Source: Isoetes taiwanensis
Lineage: Eukaryota; Streptophyta; Lycopodiopsida; Isoetales; Isoetaceae
Assembly: GCA_021234155.1 (NCBI GenBank)
Contig: JAJEKV010000010.1
Coordinates: 24,446,700 to 24,510,699 of the forward strand
Direction of reading: 5' to 3'
Length of the DNA: 64,000 nucleotides
The notes beneath the pieces were generated by a model. The model was not told the origin of the DNA. It made no database searches and was given only the letters and a program-made list of their open reading frames with translations. Every line of letters begins with the position of its first letter. The stretch's first letter is position 1. A program made the position numbers and the translations under genes. Shown one piece after another: positions 53,399 to 61,241 of the stretch.

Positions 53399-56300
53399 TC
53401 TTATATTATAAAGTTTTAGCGTATGTCATGAATCAAACCCTAATTTGTATGGTTGAGATCATCTAATTGCATTCGAAGGATGAGATTTATCGCACGACTT
53501 CCTACCGCCGTGATTGGCCATGCTTTGAAAAGGGAAAGGGAAAAGGAAAAGAGAGGAGAAAAGGGCAAAGTGAAAGGCAAAAAGGCACAGGTAAAAAGGA
53601 AAGAAGGAAAAGGGAAAATAAAAGGGAAAAGAGCACAGAAAAAAAGGAAAGGAAAAGAAAGGGAGAAAAGGAAGGAAAAAGGGCAGTACGAAAAGGAGAA
53701 GAGGGAAAAGGTGAGGACAAGAGTAAAAGGTACGGGAAAAAGGGGAAGAGGGAAAGGGTAGAGAGAAGGGAAAGGAGGAGGAGGAGGGAGTGAAAAGGCA
53801 CACTGGGGAGAGAGAAGAGGGAAAAATGTGGGGAAGAAGAAAAGGAGAAAAAGGACACAAGAAAAGGGGAAGAGAAAAAGGGAGGGGAGAAGAGAAAGGA
53901 AAAGGGAAAAGAAAAAGAGAGGGGAAAGCGGGGAAGGGAAGGAAAAATGCATAGAGAAAACTGGAAGAAGGAAGGGGGAAAAGTGAAGGGAAAAAAAAAA
54001 AAGGTGAGGACAAGAATAAAAGGTACGGAAAAAAGGGGAAGAGGAAAAGGGTAGAGAGAAGATAAAGGGGGAGGAGGAGGGAGTGAAAAGGGACACTAGG
54101 GAGGGAGAAGAGGAAAAACGTGGGGAAAGGAGAAAAGGAGGGGAAAAAGGACACAAGAAAAGGGGAAGAGAAAAAAAGGAGGGGAGAAGAGAAAGGAAAA
54201 GGAAAAAGAAAAAGAGAGGGGGAAGCGGGGAAGGGAAGAAAAAAGGGCATAGAGAAAACTGGAAGAAGGAAGGAGGAAAAGTGAAGGGAAAAAAAGAAAG
54301 AGGGAAAGTGTGAGGAAAGAGAAAAAGGGAAGGTATGGAAAAACGGAACGGGAAAAGAAATGGACCATATCTATAGATAAAGTTATAGCGTAAGTATGTC
54401 ATGAAGCAAACCCTAATTTGTATGGCTTAGATCATTTGATTGCATCCATAAGCCGTGATTTATTGCACAACTTCCCACCACCGCGATTGGCCATACTTTG
54501 ATCTCTTAAGAGGAAAGGGTAAAGGAAAAGGGAGGAGGAAAGAGGAAAAGTGAAGGGCAAAAAGGCATGGACAAAAGGGAAAGAGGGAAAGGAGAAAAGG
54601 GCAGGGAAAAGGGAAAGAGAAAGAAAAAAAAAGAAAGGGAGAAAGGGAAGGGAAAAAGGACACCGAGAAAAGGGAAAGAGGGAAAGGGAAGGGAAAAGTG
54701 AAAAAAGGAAAAGGGTAGGGGTGAAAACGAGCATGGGAAAAGGGAAAGGAAAAGGGGGGGAGTGTGTGGGAAGAAAGAGAGGACATTGGGAAAGGGAAAG
54801 GGTAAGGGGGGAAGGGAAAAGGGAAGGGAAAAGGACAAGAGGAGAAGGAAAAGAGAAAAAGGGAAGGACGAAGGGAAGGGAGCGAAAAAGAAAACGGGAG
54901 GGGGGAAAGGGGAAGAGGAAAAGAAGAAGGAAAAAAAGAAGGAGGAGGGAAAGGGTACGGAAAGGGGAAAAAAAAAAGGATGGGAGAAAGGGAAAGTAAC
55001 ATATGAGGAAGAAAAGGGCAAGGGAAGAGGGAAAGAGAAAAAGTGGAAGAGGAAAAAGGTGAGGAAAGGAAAACGAGCACGAAAAAAAAAAGGGAAGAGG
55101 AAAATGATGGGGAAATGGGAAAGTAAAAAGAAATGGGAATGGGATAAAGGAAAGAGAAAGGGAAAAGAAAAGAGAGGAAAGGGGAAAAGGGCACGTGGAA
55201 AAGGAAAATAGAAAAGAAAAAGGAGGAACGGGAAAAAGGGCACGCGGAAAAGGAAAGGGGAAAAGGGCACGGGAAAAAGAGAAAAAGGGAAAGGGTGAGG
55301 AAAGGGAAAGCGGAATCGAAAAGGAAATGAGAGGATAAAAGGAAAGAGAAAAAGGGACACGGGAAGAGGAAAAGGAGGAAAAGGGAAGGAAAATGGGTAC
55401 CGAAAAAATGGGAAGTAGAAAAGGGTGGGGAAAAAGAAAGGCATGGGAAAAGGAAAAAGGGGGGAAAGGAAAAAAGAGAAGGAAAGGGAGAATGTGAAGG
55501 GCAAAAAGGCACGAGGAAAAGGAAAAAAAAATAGAGAATGCAAAAAAGGGAAGGAAAAAAGGCATGGGAAAAAGGGAAAAGGGAAAAGGAAAAGGGGAAG
55601 GAATAAATGGCTTGGGAAAGGGAGTAGAAAACGAATGGGAAAAATGAAGGGAAAAAGGGCACCATCAAAAGGGGAAGGGAAAGGGTGGGAAAAAGAGGAA
55701 AAGGGAAGGAAAAAGGGGAACTGAAATGGAAAAGGAAATGAAAAATAAAAGGGAGGGGGGAAAGGGAAAAAAGAACCCGGGAAAAAAAGCAAGAGGAAAA
55801 GGGGAAGAGGGATAGGGGAAAAGGGAGGGGGGAAAGGGCACGAGAAAAGGGGAAGAGGAAAGGGTGAACAAAGGGTAAAAGGGAAGCGAAAAGAGCATGC
55901 AAATGGAAGGGAAACAAGGCATGGGGAAAAGGGGACGAGGGAAAGAAAGAGCAAGAAAATTAGAAAAGAGAAGGAAAGAATGTCATGGGAAAAGGGAAAG
56001 GAAAAAGGAAAAATAGAGAGGGGAAAAGGGGAAGGAAAGGGTGGGGAAAGGAGGAAAATGGAAGGGAAAAAAGGGAACGAAAAAAAGGTGGGGAAAAGAG
56101 GAATAGCGAAATGGGAAAAGAGAAGGGGAAAAAGGCACAGAAAAAGGGCGAAAGAAAGGGGAAAAAAGAAGCCAAGAAGAGCATGGAAAAAGGGAAAAAG
56201 AAAAGAAAAAGAGGGAAAGGGTGGGGAAAAGAGGAAAAAAAGGAAAGAATCAACCAGGAAAAGGTTTGGGAAGAAGGGAAAGGGAAGGGCAACATAGGGG

Positions 56301-56538
56301 GAAACAAGGATGTGAAAAAAAAGAAGTAAAAAAAGAAAGAAACAAAGGAAGCATGCAAGGAAAATAAAAAAAAAAAAGGAAAAGGAAAAAGGAAAAAGAA
56401 AAGAGTAAAAGCAGCGTATAGAATGGTATCGAATATGTTAACAATGGAGTACTTTCGGGTTATTCTCTCATTGCTATTGTGTATCATTTACAGGTTCTCA
56501 GTCAACTTATGCCCAGCAACGCTGGGCACCGTTCCTAG
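53399..56538 (+). mobile_element. Helitron H12 (3140 bp), polypurine body, in Copia pol
   Basis: A53398 | TCTTATATTATAAAG ... GCCCAGCAACGCTGGGC, ACCGTTCCTAG | T56539. Joining flanks restores the codons for DFGIMYKLSDL. It is very similar to H9 over its whole length, including the second internal head (about 54365-54510) and the non-purine end (56405-56520). H9 and H12 are therefore recent copies of one element. Confidence 0.96.
53525..56400 (+). repeat. Polypurine tracts of Helitron H12
   Basis: Two A/G blocks (about 53525-54360 and 54510-56400) separated by a head copy. Same order of minor motifs as H9. Confidence 0.95.
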
Positions 56539-57036
56539 TCATGTATAAATTGAGTGATTTGAGTTTGCATGCTTATTGTGATGCTGATTGGGGAGGTGAT
56601 TTGGATCAAAGAAAATCAACCTCAGGTTATTTGGTAATGCTAGGTGGAGCTCCCATAGCCTGGAAGTGCAGCATAGCTTTATCAAGTGCAGAGGCTGAAT
56701 ATCATTCAGCTTCTTTGGCAGCTAGAGAAGTTGTTTGGGAAAGAAGGCTGATGAATGAGTTAGGATACAATCAAATGAAAGCTACTATCATGTTTTGTGA
56801 TAATACTAGTTGCATAGCTATGTCTAAGAATCCAGTTCAGCATGAAAGATCTAAGCACATAGAATTGGAGATACATTTCATACGAGACATGGTAAGCAAA
56901 AATCTGATACAGATGCAATATGTTTGCACAGATTAACAAAAGGCAGACATTCTAACTAAAGCCCTGCCAGCACACAGATTTGTAAAACTGAGAGAGTTGA
57001 TGCAATGTTGCAAATCGGATATTACATGAAAGGGGG
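56539..57036 (+). pseudogene. Copia RNase H and C-terminus
   Basis: HAYCDADWGGDLDQRKSTSGY (about 56568-56630), LSSAEAEYHSAS, FCDNTSCIAM and HERSKHIELEIHFIRD are the RNase H motifs with all catalytic acids present. A stop at 56934-56936 precedes the conserved QKADILTKALPAHRF, so the last ~30 codons are cut off by a nonsense change. Confidence 0.94.
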
Positions 57037-57038
57037 AA
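57029..57038 (+). other. Polypurine tract (plus-strand primer) of the Copia element
   Basis: AAAGGGGGAA directly before the 3' LTR TGAAGATATTG. Confidence 0.88.
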
Positions 57039-57450
57039 TGAAGATATTGTTCATGTAATATTGGGAGAAATCTGTGATGCTCATGATTATTCAAGATCTA
57101 TTGTTTGACATAGACTTGAAGAACAGAAGAACAAAATAAAGAACAAAAGGACAAGTTCATAGTTTCAAGGGAGTTGATTGAACCCAATGGTCTCAATAGA
57201 TTATATGGTCGAAAAGGAAAGGGTTGAAGTTTACTTAAAATAAAGATCATTATTTTTAGAAGATATTTGAAGTATCGAATGGTGTTAAGCCAAAAAAGGC
57301 TCGCTTGAAAAATTAGCTTATTTTTGAGCGGCAACAGCAGATCGGTCCGGCATGAATGCCGAACTGAGAAAATGAAATGAATTAGTATCTATTATGTTTT
57401 TGAGTTAACCGGAAAGTGGCTTGCAGATCGTAATCAAGCCGGCTTGGGCT
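57039..57450 (+). repeat. 3' LTR of the Copia element, truncated
   Basis: Matches the 5' LTR up to GGCTTGGGCT, then changes abruptly; 173 bp of LTR end are missing. It contains a short AAAAGGAAAGGG insertion near 57210 relative to the 5' LTR. Confidence 0.9.
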
Positions 57451-57535
57451 GAAAAGCAAAAAAAAAGGGGTTTGGACGTATTGGGAAACCCCAAGGGAAA
57501 ACCTAGGCCCGACTCTTTGGTGTGGTATCAGAGCG
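57451..57535 (+). mobile_element. Scrap of another LTR retrotransposon (LTR end plus PBS)
   Basis: AT/GC-mixed sequence ends in TGGTATCAGAGCGGC at about 57522, a tRNA-Met-type primer site followed by CAGCAGCGGC. It differs from the Copia LTR, so a second LTR element or its leader was fused to the truncated 3' LTR. Confidence 0.5.
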
Positions 57536-59123
57536 GCAGCAGCGGCTTTGGAGCAGGAGCATCGGGTCTGGGTCTGGAGCTCACCATTTGATATGTTATC
57601 CTATCGTTGAGATTTGATGCAGCAGAATTTCGAGTTTAGGGTTATAGCACTTGACGGATTTTCTCTTACAGAAGGCAGGGGTTTTCTGCTTCCTGGCATC
57701 AGCTATTCTTTTTCTTCCCGTTGTTCCGATTCTTGGTGCCGCTGCTTTAGAGAAGCAGCTATAAACTGGAGTGATCCTGTCATTGATCAAGCATGGCCTC
57801 TGGACGTCCTTCCCTCAGTTAGAGAATCAAAACCCTGCATCCAAAATTGTGTCGGCTCCATCGTATGAAAGCTCTGAAGTCTGCAAGTTTTGGTCCGGAT
57901 TTTGATTTTCATCTGTTGAACGCGTGAAACAAATTGTTGATTCCTCCTATTTTGCACAGAAGAAGTGCAAAGCAACGGAATTTTTTTTTGCTGCTGGCAA
58001 CTGGAGTTCTTACAACAAGACGAGCTTTAGGTTTTTCTTTTGAATCATCCCACATGCATCATGTAAATGATTGGACTTTTTTTTCTATATTCTTGCCGCC
58101 TACTTGGGTTTAATCAATTTTCGTTAAAGACAAAGCATTGCCTGTAGATCTCATAGCTTGCATTTTCGGTTATTATAATGGACTCACATTCTAACCTTTG
58201 TAGATGGTCCAAAGGAAAGGGAAATACTGGCTATGGGGACGCTATTTCGATATCGCCTTCCAAAGATGGAGTATTAAGAGGTAAACAAAGATTTCCTAGA
58301 TTGCATAAATGTGCCTAGGTGAGAATAGAATATCTGTTTGTAAAAGATTTGGATTTGATATTTTCTCCGCTTATATACGACGCTACAAAATACATTAGGC
58401 ATGTCCGAAGTGCCGAGAAGCCAGAGTATGGGAGCATCTATCTCTATGAATGCATTGCTTCATGCTTCCCAGATTTTGGTTTTTTTCCAGTTTTTTGCTT
58501 TGCATTTGCAAGGTCTTAGTCCATTTGGCGCTTGACATTTTCTTCCCTAAAAAAAAAAAATAATGGAGAAGGATCTTTAGTCTAGACATAAATTTCTAAA
58601 AAGCTAATTGCATTTTATTGAACTCCGTGGTGCTAAGCATGCAATGCCCACAAGCACTACAGGCTTCAACAACATCGCCATACATTCTAAAGTACAGCCC
58701 CATGGTGAACAATAATTCCAAAGACAAGATATGTTGAACTTACGGTATAAACCAGCAAAGGCCATCAGCGTGAAACTTTATTTTTGAGCCATGTATCCAA
58801 TTTTTCCATCTACTTATTGTTGCATAGGATGATAAGCTATTATCATTCTATATATTAGTAATTCATAATGCATATTATGTTTATTCAAAGAAGGTAGCTT
58901 CGAGGGCACTCGATTTTCATGCCCAACAGCCATTTTTGTTTTATTCTTGCACATAGGTTGCAGAAACGAGATGTGCATTTGTAGCTAAAGTGGAGTCTTT
59001 AACCATGTAAAGCTATCATGCTTGATGTACCCACAAGTTCTTCCTGTTGAAGCAATGAGGCAAGGTGCTCACAAAAGTTAAAGTAAATTCTGGAGGTCTT
59101 GAAGCAAATCCCATGGAAACCAT
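57536..59123. other. Unassigned sequence
   Basis: No gene supported. Short ORFs (57614-57868, 58319-58519) lack recognisable motifs. Poly(A)-like and T-rich runs occur (57984-57992, 58549-58560). The first 300 bp could be the leader of the LTR element whose PBS precedes it. Confidence 0.4.
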
Positions 59124-60440
59124 CATCCAATTAAATTGGGATTATGTCAACTCCAAAATCACGCCAACCTGCTATTGTCTTCTAGGGGGTTTTTGTTTTT
59201 TTTAATCTTTTTTTTTGGACTTCAAAAATAACATAAGGTTACGATTCACGCAGGACGTTTCATATCTTTGAAATATGCAAAAATGAAGAGCAAGTTGCTA
59301 ACATAGATGAGACCAAAATTGCTTGCTCGATAGATGATAATATTAGGTTTGATAATAACAGATTGCATTATTTGCGAGGCAATTCCAGACTCGAAATTAT
59401 CGATACATGGCACAAATATCATACAAAAATATCATATATTCCAATAAAACATTAAGGGATCAATCCATGTTTTTCCACGTATTTAACAAGGTGTGGTTCC
59501 ATGTCACCCATTCTATCCAGCTTCGATACGAATCTAACACTTCACCCAATCATCCCCATAGCCAAATTATGCATAATAGACACAAACTTCACCGAAAATC
59601 ACCGTCGCAAAGTTTTTTGGATCGTAAGATGGTGGATTCGTGGGCCCCGGTTTGATTGTAGAAGTATTTGAGAGCATCATCATCCACTATGATTATATCA
59701 TCCTTATTCTCGATACCAAGTTCGGCCCATCATGTTACTCAAGTGTTTGATGAAGATAGGCTTGCTGTTGGATCCTTGGGATTAGTGAACTTCACACATT
59801 TGTTCCGATCCCAAAAGGTCAACCAATGTCTACGCATTTCCCCGGTGCCTCCAAAGTATCCTTGATATTCCTTAGTTCCATGGATGACCAAATACCAACT
59901 CGAAATAACCCAATGCCTCATCTAGCATCTCCTTTAAGTGCGGCCGCGATAGATCCACTTGGTGTTTGATTCTCACCGGTGTCCGATGAAACCGTTCTCT
60001 AGCCACTTTATTTTTCGGAAAAGTCTTGTAAAGGACTCCGTTTAGGTCGAACACCACAACCTTCTTAGAAACGCAATGGAAGTGAAACATCAAACATGTA
60101 TCCGGGTCGCTAAGAATACGATAACATAAACAATACAAAGCGCCGCCAAGCGTGATTTGAAATAGTCATAACCAAATCGCCACGGCGGTGATTTAGTTTG
60201 ACAACGAAAAATAATCAAAGCACGCGGCGCGATTTAATTCAAAGGTAATACAAATTAAATCACGCGTGGCGATTTAAATGGGCAAGGCCATACCTATCAT
60301 CTTCGGTTTACATTTAGCGTCATCGGCGCCATTCTCCCCTTCGCCACCCTTAATCTTCGTCTTCTTCGATTTGTTAGAATTGTTATTTGCTATTAGTTCC
60401 ACGATTCTTCACAACCGACATTATTTTACTATTGATTTGG
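59124..60440 (-). pseudogene. NIF/FCP1-like gene, third copy, minus strand
   Basis: Exon 1 complement(60294..60421) keeps the ATG and a GGTATGG donor. Exon 2 is complement(59452..60080), with VVVFDLNGVLYKTFPKNKVA and the same stop context as copy A. The acceptor reads TTTCAC instead of TTTCAG, and frameshifts occur where copy A has CAG, CTG or CCG. The leader (GCCAAATCAATAGTAAAATA) is uninterrupted, unlike copies A and B, where a Helitron sits between AA and TAG. This is therefore closest to the ancestral arrangement. Confidence 0.83.
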
Positions 60441-60566
60441 CAAACCTGAATCACTAGAGCCGCCGTTGCCTTCATTTTTCGGTTTCCCTATCAATTAGTT
60501 CATTGTTAACCCGTGAATCTACTCTATTGTTGCTTGCATCACCCGCAATGTGGGCAAAAATATTGC

Positions 60567-60952
60567 CTAAGTTCGCGCCATCACAAGATTTTTTGAGCAG
60601 CCAGGTTTAGCGACTATTTGTTCATTATTGCTTTCCTTATCGTCGCAGATTACTAGTTCCCTCACCAAAAGCAACGCCCACTTTCGAATTGGACAAGTCA
60701 CGAGACTTTTGATTGCTGATGATTTCAGGTTGCCATAAGGGCCTTTAGGAGACTTGGCAAGCACATGCATGAGGAATGGTTCAAGAAAGTCTTTGGCCCG
60801 CTCATCACTCACAAAGCGGTGACATCTTCTTGCACCCATAAGAGCCTCTCTCGGCAATATAACCTCCAACATGAAGCTCCAAGCAGGTTGTATCAATTGG
60901 AGCAAATGCCTCGACGAGGTAAGCAGCCATAGACGGGGGAAATCCATTTTTA
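60567..60952 (-). pseudogene. Upstream coding fragment, unknown
   Basis: Two minus-strand frames overlap. One gives NGFPPSMAAYLVEAFAPIDT and CLELHVGGYIAERGSYG. The other continues VSDERAKDFLEPFLMHVLAK SPKG. A frameshift near 60810 would join them. No family assigned. It lies upstream of the NIF-like copy on the same strand. Confidence 0.4.
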
Positions 60953-60953
60953 T

Positions 60954-61241
60954 TTAAGGGCCCTTCTCCTTAGTTTGTAGCTCGTACTTGATTTCCCCAC
61001 TTAGGAGGGGGTCCCGATCCTCATCCTCTTCTGACTCATCCTGTTCTGACTGATCCTGATCCGTATGAAAGAATATAGTTCTTAAGTCTGGATCATCTAG
61101 AAGAAAACATTCCCATGCACTGCTATTGTCACCCTTGGCCTTAGCAATATCATATTCCTCGTCTGACAGCATGGATATCATAATAAAGATCACATGTGCC
61201 ATCTTCCGTTCTGTTCGCAGCTCATTATCCTTAACATCATA
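60954..61241 (-). pseudogene. Coding fragment cut by Helitron H13
   Basis: The minus-strand frame is open from the Helitron boundary (61241) to a stop at 60954: DVKDNELRTERKMAHVIF..., a short hydrophobic stretch, then an acidic run (QSEQDESEEDEDRD). The ATG at 61202 is probably internal, since the frame is open upstream to the insertion. It may continue into the fragment at 60952 (GPLNKNGFPP) if the intervening stop is an error. Unknown family. Confidence 0.45.

Larger units (their letters stand above)
41005..57450 (+). mobile_element. Copia LTR retrotransposon, interrupted four times
   Basis: Order gag, protease, integrase, RT, RNase H identifies Ty1/Copia. 5' LTR 41005-43298, PBS from 43300, PPT near 57029-57038, 3' LTR from 57039. 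Interruptions: a retro-insertion in the 5' LTR (41055-42761) and Helitrons H10 (46133-50447), H11 (51067-53058) and H12 (53399-56538). Removing these leaves roughly 5.3 kb, a normal Copia size. The reading frame is broken by two gag frameshifts, a TAG in pol, small indels near 50475 and 53220, and a stop near the end of RNase H. Non-functional. Confidence 0.95.
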
